NCBI GenBank assembly: GCA_023269585.1
Contig: JAHFTC010000041.1
Span: 1 to 32,235 of the forward strand
Reading direction: 5' to 3'
Length of the DNA stretch: 32,235 bases
Source: Opitutaceae bacterium
GTDB taxonomy: Bacteria; Verrucomicrobiota; Verrucomicrobiia; Opitutales; Opitutaceae
Positions 8,542 to 16,234 of the stretch are shown here, one piece after another; position 1 is the stretch's first letter, and each line of letters opens with the position of its first letter. The notes beneath the pieces are model-generated. The model was not told the DNA's origin, searched no databases, and saw only the letters and a list, made by a program, of their open reading frames with translations. The translations under genes were made by a program, and so were the position numbers.

Positions 8542-10008
8542 CTACCGCGGCAGAGTCCACGTCTCGCGGGAGAAGACGCCGTCGGTACAGGAGACGAAGG
8601 TGAACCGGGCGGGCCCGTCGAACCGGAAGAGGGGCGCCGCCAACTGGTAGGTGCGGCCGCCGCGGCCGGCCACGCGCATCGTGAAGGTTTTGCGATCCCG
8701 AGTCGCCAAATACAGGAAATCGCGGCCATCGCTCGTGAACTGTGTTCCCTCCGGTGCGATGTCGCGGAAGAACGGCTCGGTGGCGTTGCCGTCGACCACG
8801 ATCTGCAGGCCGGCGGCCGTCTTCACCTGCACCGCAACGCGGCTGCCGTCGGGCGAGAGCCAGAGCTCCTTGAAGTCCGCGGGTTCGCCCAGGGTGCGGT
8901 CGCCGACATGGAGGGCCCACAGGTTCTCACCGGTCTGTCTCAGGTAACCAACAACGCGGCCGTCGGCGGAGAACCGCAGAAGCTTCACCCCGTGGCGGTT
9001 CGTCGCCGCGGGGCCGGGCGTGCCGTCGATCACGGCGTGGGCGAAGCCGTCGTCGAGGGTGGCGACGAAGGCGATGCGGGTTCCGTCGGCCGACAGGGTC
9101 GGCTTGCCCCAGAGAGTTTGATACGGTCCGAGCACGCGACCGTCGTGGACGACGATCTCTCTCCCGCTGCCCTGCGAGATGTTGGCCGCGAAGTGGCGCC
9201 CGTCGGCGGAGAGGACGAGGTAGTCGGTGTCGATGCTGGTGCCGGCGCCGCGCTCCTCGCCATTGACCACCAGGTAGCGCTCGGTGGCGTCGCCCTTCAT
9301 CCGCTCGGCGACATAGGCGAAGGTCGAGCCGTCGGCGCTCCACTTGAACGGGGAATAGGCGAAGCCGGTGGCCTGCTCGGCGAGCGGCTGGCCTTCGTAG
9401 GTCGCCACGCGCGCCTTCCCATTCTCGTCCTCGCGCAGCACCGCGAGATGGGCGCCATCGGGGCTCAGTGCGAGGCGGCTGATCCGTCCCGGGGCGAACG
9501 CTCCGACCACGCCATCGCGCACCACCGCCCAGGCGCCGTCCTCGGCCCGGCGGGCGCGGTAGGCGTAGTGGTTTCCGTCGGCGCTCCAGACGAGGTCGTC
9601 GGCCGCGTCAAACAGCGGCCCGGCTTCGCCGTCGACAACAACAGAATACTGCCGGTCGGGCGTCCTCACTTCATAGGCGTAGCGGGCCCCGGCGGGGGCG
9701 AAGTCGAGTGCGTAGAGGCTCGCGTAGACGGGCCCCGCGACGCCGTCCACGACCACGCGTTTGCCGCCTTCGACGGTTTCGCGGGTGGCCACCCGCGTGA
9801 AGTCGCGGCTGACCCGGGTGTCGCCGCTGCGGGCGAGCTTGGGGTCGAGCCGGGCGAACTCGACGCACTCGACCTGCACGTCCTCCGGCAGCACGTCCGA
9901 CGGCGGTGGGGGCGGAGGTGCGGGCGGGGTGTCGGCGGCGTGCAAGCCGAGGGCGAGCGTGGCGAGAACGATGCTGGCGCAACGGCGCAGCGGGCGGGAG
10001 GTGTTCAT
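8542..10008 (-). CDS. Secreted WD40/TolB-like beta-propeller protein
   Basis: 488 residues. It has a signal peptide with a likely cut after 'LHAA' (residues 23-26) and then a proline-rich stretch. The rest is made of repeats of two alternating motifs: 'SADG/SPDG' followed by a hydrophobic strand (for example 'VWSADGNHYAYRA', 'ALSPDGAHLAV', 'FSADGRVVGYL', 'WLSPDGSRVAV') and 'VV(V)DG..GP'. These match PD40/TolB-type propeller blades. No enzyme motif is visible, so a periplasmic or outer-surface binding role is inferred. The ATG overlaps the stop of the upstream gene in the form ATGA (10005-10008), which implies translational coupling. No specific function can be given. Confidence 0.75.
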   Translation of the reverse strand: MNTSRPLRRCASIVLATLALGLHAADTPPAPPPPPPSDVLPEDVQVECVEFARLDPKLARSGDTRVSRDFTRVATRETVEGGKRVVVDGVAGPVYASLYALDFAPAGARYAYEVRTPDRQYSVVVDGEAGPLFDAADDLVWSADGNHYAYRARRAEDGAWAVVRDGVVGAFAPGRISRLALSPDGAHLAVLREDENGKARVATYEGQPLAEQATGFAYSPFKWSADGSTFAYVAERMKGDATERYLVVNGEERGAGTSIDTDYLVLSADGRHFAANISQGSGREIVVHDGRVLGPYQTLWGKPTLSADGTRIAFVATLDDGFAHAVIDGTPGPAATNRHGVKLLRFSADGRVVGYLRQTGENLWALHVGDRTLGEPADFKELWLSPDGSRVAVQVKTAAGLQIVVDGNATEPFFRDIAPEGTQFTSDGRDFLYLATRDRKTFTMRVAGRGGRTYQLAAPLFRFDGPARFTFVSCTDGVFSRETWTLPR

Positions 10009-10871
10009 GGGGTGGGCGGGGGTGGCGGCTCGGAGGTCGGGGGAACGGGCGCGGGGGAATCAGGGAGTTCTTCACCAGCGCGATACCGCACCGTGCGGCG
10101 GACGCCGCCGGCGGCGTCGAAGAACTGCCACTCGCCCTCGCGGAGATACTCCGCGGGGTTGGGCACGAAGAAGAGCGAAGGATTGACCCAGCGGCGGGGC
10201 GCCTCCGCGCATTCCAGCCAGCCGCGTTCGACCGGCTGGCCGGCTTCGTCGAAGATCGTCAGTTCGCACCGGGCGCGCGGGGGCGTCGCGGCGGTGTCGA
10301 ACAGGAAGAGGTTGCGCGGTTTACCCTCGGAATGGAACAGCGCGACGCGGACGGGGCGTCCGTCGCGGAACTCGTTCTCCACCTCCGGCTGGCCCGTCTC
10401 GTCGAACCAGCGGGCGGTGCCGTCCAGCAGGTAGACGCCGTATCCGTCGTCGAAATCCTCCATTGGACCCTCGCTCACGAAGGCCGGTTGGCCCGTGGGC
10501 GTGAGGCGTTCCCAGCGAGTGAGCACGCCGAAGCGATGGTGGAAGCGGTCGCGAAGTTCGCCCTTCCAGTTGCGCACGAGGTGTTCGCCGTGGCGGACCT
10601 TGCCGCGGCGGGCGACCCAGCCGGGCGGCAGCGGATCCGGGGCGGTGAACCAGGAGTAGCGCTCGGCGACGATGTCGCCGTCGCGCTCCTCGAAAACCTG
10701 GAGTTCGATGCCGGCGGGGAGGGGAAGGTCGGCGCTGGCGGCCGGGGCGTCCGCTGTTGAGGGAGCGGGGTCGGCCGCGTGCAAAGCGGCGGCGAGCAGG
10801 AGGAGCGTGCAAACGGACCACGCGGGGCGATGGGGCGTTGCGCAACGGAGAGAAACACGGGGCGGGTTCAT
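10005..10871 (-). CDS. Secreted protein of unknown function, weakly YwqK/MORN_2-like
   Basis: 288 residues from ATG at 10871; an ATG at 10919 would add 16 residues before the signal peptide and was not chosen. A signal peptide ends near 'AAALHAA', nearly the same as in the downstream coupled gene. The body has strings such as 'GYGVYLLDGTARWFDETGQPEVENEFRDGRP', cut here for length, with W/F-D-x-x-G turns reminiscent of YwqK-type (MORN_2) repeats. The end is proline-rich (residues about 273-288). It is the first gene of a two-gene unit with the beta-propeller protein (4-bp overlap), which suggests joint secretion or assembly. I cannot name a function. Confidence 0.7.
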   Translation of the reverse strand: MNPPRVSLRCATPHRPAWSVCTLLLLAAALHAADPAPSTADAPAASADLPLPAGIELQVFEERDGDIVAERYSWFTAPDPLPPGWVARRGKVRHGEHLVRNWKGELRDRFHHRFGVLTRWERLTPTGQPAFVSEGPMEDFDDGYGVYLLDGTARWFDETGQPEVENEFRDGRPVRVALFHSEGKPRNLFLFDTAATPPRARCELTIFDEAGQPVERGWLECAEAPRRWVNPSLFFVPNPAEYLREGEWQFFDAAGGVRRTVRYRAGEELPDSPAPVPPTSEPPPPPTP

Positions 10872-10951
10872 GACGGGGCGTTTCGACTCCAGAATGGCGA
10901 GATGCCGCCCGGGAGGCAACCGCCTTGTGCCCCGGGGCGACGGCCGGTCGT

Positions 10952-10971
10952 AACCGTTCGGTCGAGCGGTT
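10952..10971. promoter_or_regulatory. Operator-like imperfect palindrome in a divergent intergenic region
   Basis: AACCGTTCGGTCGAGCGGTT has 8 of 10 arm positions complementary, the other two being G-T. It lies between the divergent secreted-protein and GNAT genes. It might bind a dimeric regulator, but that is inference. Confidence 0.3.
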
Positions 10972-11062
10972 GCTGAAACGGTTGTTCCCCGCAGCGCTGT
11001 GCGGCGGGGAAGGCGGCGTTGACACCTGGTGGCGTTTTGCCGAAAGGAGTTCCGCGACGCCC

Positions 11063-11653
11063 ATGCTGACGATCCGCCCCGCCGCCCTCGCGGAGAAGCA
11101 GACCACCTACGAGTGGCTCTGCTGCTCCGACACCACGAGCCTGCATCTGGGGCCGCCGGACTATCCGGACCACCCCGTGCCGACGCGTGAGGAGTTCGAG
11201 CGTGATTTCGAGGACTTCTATTTCCTGCCCACGGGGCGTCGCCAAGGTTCGGTGATGCTCATCGAGCGCGCAGGTGAACCGATCGGCTGCCTCTGCTACG
11301 CGTGTTTCCACCTGCAGGCGGGGGCGGCCGAACTCGACATCTGGCTGAAGGAGCGGCGCCTGTGCGGGTGCGGTTACGGCACCGAGGCGCTTCGCCTTCT
11401 CGTCGGATACCTGCGACGGGAGCTCGATATCAGTAGGTTCCTGATACGGCCGGCCGCGCGGAATGCCCGCGCGGTCCGCGCCTACGCGAAGGCGGGCTTC
11501 GTCGACCGGGAGGAGAAGCTTCCGGTCCTGCGCTCCTTCCTGCGGGAGGAGTACTGGGACGCCTTCGGAAGTGGTGACTACGGGCTGGAGGACACCGCGG
11601 TCATGACGCTGGAAGGCGGGCCGCCACGCCGGGCTCAGCCCATGATCGGATAG
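11063..11653 (+). CDS. GNAT-family N-acetyltransferase
   Basis: 196 residues. The start is ATG at 11063, preceded by AAAGGAG (11043-11049), one of the few clear Shine-Dalgarno sites in the window; a longer upstream frame was rejected. The N-terminus 'MLTIRPA' begins the usual first GNAT strand. 'GEPIGCLCYACFH' and 'AELDIWLKERRLCGCGYGTEAL' match the central strand and the acetyl-CoA pyrophosphate-binding loop (motif A, R-x-x-G-x-G/A form: 'RLCGCGYG'). 'NARAVRAYAKAGF' is motif B. The family moves an acetyl group from acetyl-CoA to an amine; the substrate here is unknown. The gene overlaps the converging Old Yellow Enzyme gene by 19 bp. Confidence 0.85.
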   Translation: MLTIRPAALAEKQTTYEWLCCSDTTSLHLGPPDYPDHPVPTREEFERDFEDFYFLPTGRRQGSVMLIERAGEPIGCLCYACFHLQAGAAELDIWLKERRLCGCGYGTEALRLLVGYLRRELDISRFLIRPAARNARAVRAYAKAGFVDREEKLPVLRSFLREEYWDAFGSGDYGLEDTAVMTLEGGPPRRAQPMIG

Positions 11654-12711
11654 TCGGTGTAGCCGCGGGCTCCGGGGCTGTAGAGAGTCTTTGAATCCGG
11701 CTCGACCAGGGGCACCCCGGCGCGCACGCGCTGCGGCAGGTCGGGGTTGCTGATGAAATGGTGGCCGAAGACGATGGCGGCGGCTGTGCCGGCCGCGACG
11801 GTCGTTTCCGCCTCGGCCGGGGTATAGCCCATGCCGCACAGCAACGCGCCGCGGAAGGCCGCGCGGGCGGGGGTGACCACGTCGCCTTTCTGCTGGCCGA
11901 AGAAATCGCCGCGCATGAGGTCGAGGAACGCGATGCCGCGTCGGTCGAGCTCTCCCGCCACATGGGTTGTGAGGGCCACCGGGTCGCTATCTTTCATGTC
12001 GTTGTAGCTGTTCAGCGGCGAGATGCGCACGCCCACCCGGCCCGGGCCCCACACGCCAATGACCGTATCGACGACTTCGAGCAACAGGCGCGCGCGGTTT
12101 GCGATCGGCCCGCCGTAGGGGCCGCTGCGCTGGTTGCTGCCGTCGCGGAGGAACTGGTCGAGCAGATAGCCGTTGGCGCCGTGCACTTCGACCGCATCGA
12201 AGCCGGCGGCGAGGGCGTTCTCCGCCGCCTGCCGGAAGCCGGCGACAATCCCGGGCAGCTCATCGTCCCGTAGTTCCCGCGGTATTTCGTATGGTTTCTT
12301 GCCCTGGGGCGTGTGCGTCTCGTCGTTGGTGATGCGAAGCGGGCTCGGCCCGACCGGCTGGGCTCCGTTGTTGAGCAACGAGTGGCAGGCGCGGCCGCCG
12401 TGCCAGAGTTGCAGGGCGATCTTGCCGCCGTGGGCGTGCACGGCCGCGGTGACGGTCTTCCACGCGGCGACCTGGGCGGCCGAGTGGATGCCCGGTTCGC
12501 GTCCGCCGAAGGCGGAGTTGCCGGCGATCGCCATCGTCGCCTCGGCGATGATGAGGCCCGCGCCGGCCCGCTGGGCGTAATACTCGGCCATGAGGGCGGT
12601 CGGATTGTGGTCCGCATCGGCCCGGCAGCGGGTGAGCGGGGCCATGACGAAACGGTTGGGGAGGGCGAGTGATCCAAGTTGGACCGGAGTGAAGAGGGCA
12701 GGGTGGTTCAT
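11635..12711 (-). CDS. Old Yellow Enzyme-family FMN oxidoreductase (NemA-like alkene reductase)
   Basis: 358 residues from ATG at 12711; the frame stays open far upstream, but that part is antisense to no conserved sequence and covers the neighbouring gene. OYE hallmarks are present: the TIM-barrel start 'LFTPVQLGSLALPNRFVMAPLTR', 'QLWHGGRACH' (101-110), the substrate-binding His-Asn pair H177/N180 and Tyr182 in 'VHGANGYLLDQFL', 'SNQRSGPYGG', and the FMN-phosphate end 'AIVFGHHFISNPDLPQRV'. Members use NAD(P)H to reduce activated double bonds or nitro compounds in the cytoplasm. The physiological substrate cannot be read from the sequence. The 3' end overlaps the GNAT gene on the other strand. 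Confidence 0.93.
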   Translation of the reverse strand: MNHPALFTPVQLGSLALPNRFVMAPLTRCRADADHNPTALMAEYYAQRAGAGLIIAEATMAIAGNSAFGGREPGIHSAAQVAAWKTVTAAVHAHGGKIALQLWHGGRACHSLLNNGAQPVGPSPLRITNDETHTPQGKKPYEIPRELRDDELPGIVAGFRQAAENALAAGFDAVEVHGANGYLLDQFLRDGSNQRSGPYGGPIANRARLLLEVVDTVIGVWGPGRVGVRISPLNSYNDMKDSDPVALTTHVAGELDRRGIAFLDLMRGDFFGQQKGDVVTPARAAFRGALLCGMGYTPAEAETTVAAGTAAAIVFGHHFISNPDLPQRVRAGVPLVEPDSKTLYSPGARGYTDYPIMG

Positions 12712-12851
12712 GGGTGGACGGTAGGGCGCGAAGCAAGGGGAGTTGCCCCGGAATGCAAACGCGCAGCCACCACATGGCCGGGCGGAGCTAACGTCCTTAG
12801 CGCGCGGCGGGGCGCCGACGCAGGAACCGAAGCTTAGCTGGGAGGGCCGGC

Positions 12852-14669
12852 TCAGTTCTCCGCCGAGTGGAGGCCGCCGGCGCCGGCGCGGAACTCGAGC
12901 ACGGTGCGGCCGGAGCCGTCGGGGCGCTCGCCCGCGCAGTTCCAGAGGCATGCGCCGCAGTGGATGCACTTCTCGCGGTCGAAGACCGGCACGCCGTCGG
13001 GGCCGTGGGCGATGGCCTGGCCGGAGCAGACCTCGACGCAGGTGCGCTGGTTGCAAGTGGCGCAGATTTTCGGATACGGGAAGACGACGTGGTCGGCGTA
13101 GCCGGGTGCGGCCTGCACCTTGCCGCCCAGGAGCAGCGCGTCCTGGTGCGAGACGAGGAGCTTGCCGTCGAGCGGGATGGCGGGCCAGCCGGCGCGATCC
13201 ATGAGAGCGTTGTAGAGCGGCAGTCCTTTGGCGAGGCAGTCGGCGCGGAGTTGGGCGATCTCGGCGGCGGGAATCTTGCCGGCGTAGAACTTTTCGATGG
13301 TGGGCAGGCGTTTGTGCGGCGGGAGATCCTTGCCGAAGGGGAAGTTGAGCAGGCCCTTGGTCAGGCCCGTGAGGCCCATGCCGATGAGTCCGGAGACGAC
13401 GCCGCGGGTGAAGCCGTCGCGGGACTTCTCGGCGATGCGGCCCTCCTGCTCGACCCAGCTGGCGCGGCGGCGGGCAACGTAGGTGGCGTCGAGGTTTTCC
13501 TTGGTGAACGGCTTGCCGGCCTTGAGCAGCTCGAGCACGGCATCCGCGAGCTGGGTACCGGTGGCCCACGCCTCGTCGACGCCGGAGCCGGTGAGGACGT
13601 TGGTGGTGCCGGAACCTTCGCCGATGCGGGCGTAGCCGTGGCCGGTGAGGTGCGGCTCGCCGCGTTTGCCGGACTCGCCGAGGGTCTTCGCGCCCCACGA
13701 GCGCAGTGTCGCCCCTTCGAGGTGACGCCAGAGGTACGGGTGTTGGACCCAGTGCTGGAGGTAGCGGTAGGCGGTGCGGACGGGGTTGTCGAACCACGAC
13801 GGGACGAAGAGGCCCAGCGAGGCGATGTTGCCCGGGTGGATGTACATGAAGCCGAAGAGCTCCGGCTCGGGGAACCCGAAGGTGTGGAAGACGGTGCCCG
13901 GCTCGAGCTTCGAACCGGCGGGGAGATCAACGACGAGCTTCATGCCCACGGCCCACTCGTGCGCGTGGTGGCCTTCGGGCATGCCGAACTCGTGGTCGAG
14001 TTGCTGGCCCAGCGCGCCGACGGGACCATCGCCAATGACTGTGAGGGCGGCACGGATATCCATGCCCGGCGTGAACGCGCCAGTGGGCGCGCCGTTCTTC
14101 TCGACGCCCTGGTCGGAGAGGCGCACGCCGACGACCTTCTGCTCCTCGACGAGCGCGGCGGAGACAGGCGAGGACGGCCAGACCTGGACGGTGCCGGCGC
14201 CGGTGGCCTGCTGGCCGACCCATTGCATGAACTGGCCCATCGAGAGCACGAGGCCGTCGTGCTTGGCGAGGAACGGCGGAATCCACGGCAATTCGATGGC
14301 CCACGTCTTTCCCTTGAAGAGCTTCAGCACCACGTCGGAGGCGCGCAACGCGAGCGAGCGGCGGCTGGCGCCGATGGGGTCGAGCAGGTAGGCGACGTGT
14401 TCGGTCTTCACCGGCGCGGCCATCGGGATCTGCGCGGGATCGAGCTGTGGAAAACTGGCCTTGATGCTGCGGCCCGGCGTGACCACGCCCGAGACGCCGA
14501 AGCCGACATCGTCGGCCCGCTCGTAACAGATGACCTGCGGCGGCATGCCCGGCATCGCGGCGCTTTCGACGACGGGTGAGCCGTCCTCCTTCACAAGGTT
14601 CTTGGAGAGCGTGGTGAGGAAGCCGCCCATCGCCGGGCCGAAGCCGACGCAGACGATGTCGACATCCAT
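12852..14669 (-). CDS. ETF-quinone oxidoreductase-like flavoprotein with C-terminal ferredoxin domain
   Basis: 605 residues from ATG at 14669 ('MDVDIVCVGFGPAMGGFL'), which starts exactly at the FAD-binding Rossmann strand. The frame extends upstream to 14861, but that stretch translates a non-coding repeat. The middle resembles the ETF-QO/FixC family ('DGPVGALGQQLDHEFGM'). The C-terminus has eight cysteines in two ferredoxin groups: 536, 539, 544, 548 and 568, 571, 574, 578 ('CIHCGACLWNC'). It ends with 'FRAGAGGLHSAEN', in the place of the ETF-QO 'PEGGGGP' tail. The likely role is passing electrons from an electron-transfer flavoprotein to the quinone pool, matching the acyl-CoA dehydrogenase gene nearby. 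No etfAB genes are seen. The eight cysteines exceed the usual four. Confidence 0.82.
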   Translation of the reverse strand: MDVDIVCVGFGPAMGGFLTTLSKNLVKEDGSPVVESAAMPGMPPQVICYERADDVGFGVSGVVTPGRSIKASFPQLDPAQIPMAAPVKTEHVAYLLDPIGASRRSLALRASDVVLKLFKGKTWAIELPWIPPFLAKHDGLVLSMGQFMQWVGQQATGAGTVQVWPSSPVSAALVEEQKVVGVRLSDQGVEKNGAPTGAFTPGMDIRAALTVIGDGPVGALGQQLDHEFGMPEGHHAHEWAVGMKLVVDLPAGSKLEPGTVFHTFGFPEPELFGFMYIHPGNIASLGLFVPSWFDNPVRTAYRYLQHWVQHPYLWRHLEGATLRSWGAKTLGESGKRGEPHLTGHGYARIGEGSGTTNVLTGSGVDEAWATGTQLADAVLELLKAGKPFTKENLDATYVARRRASWVEQEGRIAEKSRDGFTRGVVSGLIGMGLTGLTKGLLNFPFGKDLPPHKRLPTIEKFYAGKIPAAEIAQLRADCLAKGLPLYNALMDRAGWPAIPLDGKLLVSHQDALLLGGKVQAAPGYADHVVFPYPKICATCNQRTCVEVCSGQAIAHGPDGVPVFDREKCIHCGACLWNCAGERPDGSGRTVLEFRAGAGGLHSAEN

Positions 14670-14722
14670 GCGGGGACGTTCGACGGCGGGGGCGGAAGCG
14701 GAGGATTGTTCGGAGTTTTGAA

Positions 14723-14798
14723 CCACGGAGGACACGGAGAGCACAGAGTTGGAGGAACGAGAGCGAACCGCTAATTCACGCTGATGGACGCTAATCCG
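14723..14798. repeat. Two adjacent degenerate tandem repeats (9-mer x3 and 10-mer x3)
   Basis: 14723-14749 holds three 9-bp units of form nCACrGAGn: CCACGGAGG, ACACGGAGA, GCACAGAGT. 14769-14798 holds three 10-bp units of form CGCTrATnnn: CGCTAATTCA, CGCTGATGGA, CGCTAATCCG. They lie 54-130 bp upstream of the ETF-QO-like gene. They look like dispersed intergenic repeats rather than coding sequence. Confidence 0.7.
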
Positions 14799-14876
14799 CA
14801 GGCGGGGAAGGCGGGTGGGTTTGGGCGCCCTCAACGCCAGCAGAGCGGCGGGGCGAGTCAAGGACTCGGGCGCGGC

Positions 14877-15162
14877 TCACCAGAGCGTCTCGACGACGCC
14901 GGAATCGGTGATGTTTGCGTCGCGGGTGATAAGCGGGAGCCGGTGGACTTTCGCGGTGGCCGTGATGATCCGGTCGAACTGGTCGCCGTGGGGCAGGGCG
15001 AGCGCCGGGTCGGAGCGCGCGATCTCCAACGAGATTGGCAGCACGGTCACGTAGTTGAGCAGGCCTCCGATCACTCTTCGGCCAACCGGTGAAGGAGATC
15101 TTGTCGGCAGGCCTGAGCAGTCCGCTCTCATGCAAGGTCACATCGGAAATCGCGAGCTGCTC
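14877..15162 (-). pseudogene. Remnant of a VapC-type PIN toxin: N-terminus lost and frameshifted
   Basis: Two pieces of one PIN domain lie in different frames. Frame A (15162 to about 15085) reads 'EQLAISDVTLHESGLLRPAD', typical of the VapC middle. Frame B (about 15080 to 14877) reads 'LLNYVTVLPISLEIA', 'LPHGDQFDRIITATA' and 'LPLITRDANITDSGVV', the conserved C-terminal half with its acidic site. A one-base indel near 15070-15090 would join them. Upstream of frame A is a TAG (15163-15165), and the first 35-45 residues with the first catalytic Asp are missing. The antitoxin gene just upstream (15208-15429) is intact. PIN toxins are RNases; this copy should be inactive. Confidence 0.75.
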
Positions 15163-15207
15163 CTAGGGCGTGGTGGCGATGGTCCCTGCGGCCTTGGAAG
15201 CGCGTCT

Positions 15208-15429
15208 TCAGAGGGCGGGTTGCCAGCTGTCGGCGGCGAGCGTGGGGTGGTTGAGATCGCCGCGGATAGTGATCTTGCCGCGGGCAGCACCGAGGAGGGA
15301 CTTGCGCGCGGTGGCGGCGGTGAAGAGAAACTCGCGCTCCTTGTTGTGCACACGCACGGTCTCGCCGCGGCGGGCGTGGGCCTGGTCGTTCTCGAGATTG
15401 CGGCGGGTGGCGCGGACTTTGGTTGTCAT
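15208..15429 (-). CDS. Phd/YefM-like antitoxin (orphaned)
   Basis: 73 residues from ATG at 15429. 'ARRGETVRVHNKEREFLFTA' matches the DNA-binding part of Phd-type antitoxins ('GE.V.V....'), and 'LLGAARGKITIRGDLNHP' matches the 'L-G-x-x-K-G-x-x-x-I-x-G-D' C-terminal segment that wraps the partner PIN toxin. It lies directly upstream of the decayed vapC remnant, in the usual antitoxin-toxin order. The open frame is undamaged, so it may still be made and may cross-protect or be on the way to loss. The family call is moderate, as the N-terminal part is short. Confidence 0.6.
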   Translation of the reverse strand: MTTKVRATRRNLENDQAHARRGETVRVHNKEREFLFTAATARKSLLGAARGKITIRGDLNHPTLAADSWQPAL

Positions 15430-15481
15430 GTTGGAGCGGCGGATTCCGGGTGGGTACCACGAGTCGATGGCGGAGCCGGGC

Positions 15482-15889
15482 TCAGGGGCGCAGGGTGAAA
15501 CCCATCTGGGCGAAATGGTGGTCGGTCGTGAGTGCCTCTCGCAGTTTCAGCTCACGCATCACCACGAAACTGGTGCAGTCGGTGAACGAGAAATCCTTGT
15601 CGTGGTAGCGGAAAAAGAGCCCTCGGGCTTTCTCGGCCCGGGCAGGCGAGATCGACTCCCAGCGGATGCGCGAGCTGCCGTCGACCTGCTTCCACCACGC
15701 CTCGGCGGCGGCGTGACCAAGCCGGATACGGATCAGCGTTAGGGTCTCGTCGACGATGTAGTCGGTGGTGACGAACAGACCGCCCTTCTCCAGCCACGCG
15801 TCACGGGCGGCCATGGCGGTGCGGTGGGCCGGATCGGCCGCGTCGGCGCAGGCCATCCAGCCCGCGGTGTCGCCGAACAGGGCCTTCAT
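15482..15889 (-). CDS. PIN-domain toxin (VapC-like RNase)
   Basis: 135 residues from ATG at 15889. The acidic residues of the PIN metal site are visible: D7 in 'LFGDTAGW', E48 in 'DYIVDETLTL', D104 in 'FSFTDCTSF' and D123 in 'LTTDHHFAQMGF'. The C-terminal 'ALTTDHHFAQMGFTLRP' is a well-known VapC ending. PIN toxins cut tRNA, rRNA or mRNA using Mg or Mn. The ATG overlaps the stop of the upstream antitoxin (ATGA, 15886-15889), the normal arrangement that keeps antitoxin in excess. It appears complete and probably functional, unlike the neighbouring remnant. Confidence 0.88.
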   Translation of the reverse strand: MKALFGDTAGWMACADAADPAHRTAMAARDAWLEKGGLFVTTDYIVDETLTLIRIRLGHAAAEAWWKQVDGSSRIRWESISPARAEKARGLFFRYHDKDFSFTDCTSFVVMRELKLREALTTDHHFAQMGFTLRP

Positions 15890-16134
15890 TTCGCGTAGAG
15901 CGTCCGATCGTGCTCGGCGGCGGTGCGGCCGTCGGTGGAGCGGCCGAGCGGGCCGGCACGGAAGAGCGGGTCCTCGCACACGGCTCCGGCCGGTTCGGCG
16001 GGGGCATCCACGGGGATCACCTGGAAGGCCGGCCGGCTGCGGTAGACCACGGTGTAGCGGGCGCCGCGGCGCACGCGTTCGACGACCGTGGGGAGGGTGG
16101 CGCGGAGTTCCTTGGCGGTGATCGAGGTGTTCAT
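15886..16134 (-). CDS. Phd/YefM-family antitoxin (partner of the PIN toxin)
   Basis: 82 residues. 'ITAKELRATLPTVVERVRRGARYTVVYRSRPAFQVIPVD' (residues about 5-43, shown in part) is the classic prevent-host-death fold: a helix, then a strand ending in a hydrophobic 'P-x-F-x-V-I-P'. The C-terminal half (44-82) is charged and probably disordered until it binds the toxin. It precedes the toxin gene with a 4-bp overlap. These antitoxins neutralise the RNase and repress their own promoter; an imperfect palindrome 7 bp upstream (16141-16156) could be the operator. Confidence 0.85.
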   Translation of the reverse strand: MNTSITAKELRATLPTVVERVRRGARYTVVYRSRPAFQVIPVDAPAEPAGAVCEDPLFRAGPLGRSTDGRTAAEHDRTLYAK

Positions 16135-16140
16135 GGCGGG

Positions 16141-16156
16141 GTCAACTTGAGTTAAC
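16141..16156. promoter_or_regulatory. Candidate autoregulatory operator of the Phd/PIN pair
   Basis: GTCAACTTGAGTTAAC is an imperfect palindrome (6 of 8 arm positions) in otherwise GC-rich DNA, ending 7 bp before the antitoxin ATG at 16134. Phd-type complexes bind such sites; the assignment is inferred. Confidence 0.45.
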
Positions 16157-16234
16157 CCAGGGCGAAGTCAATCCGCGGGACATCCGGAGTTCCGGAGGTG
16201 ACAGAAAGCAACGAAGTCCCGGCGGGCCGCTCCC

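Noticed and set aside
11019..11024. TTGACA as a -35 box for the GNAT gene
   Set aside because: No -10-like sequence lies at 15-19 nt, and the start codon is too close.
12712..13797. N-terminal extension of the Old Yellow Enzyme frame
   Set aside because: The extra stretch is Arg/Pro-rich, covers the flavoprotein gene in another frame and lies before the standard OYE start at 12711.
14723..14798. A CRISPR array
   Set aside because: Units are 9-10 bp, degenerate and have no spacers; no cas genes are near.
14670..14861. N-terminal extension of the ETF-QO-like protein
   Set aside because: It encodes the two tandem repeats, and the FAD-binding strand begins at the ATG at 14669.
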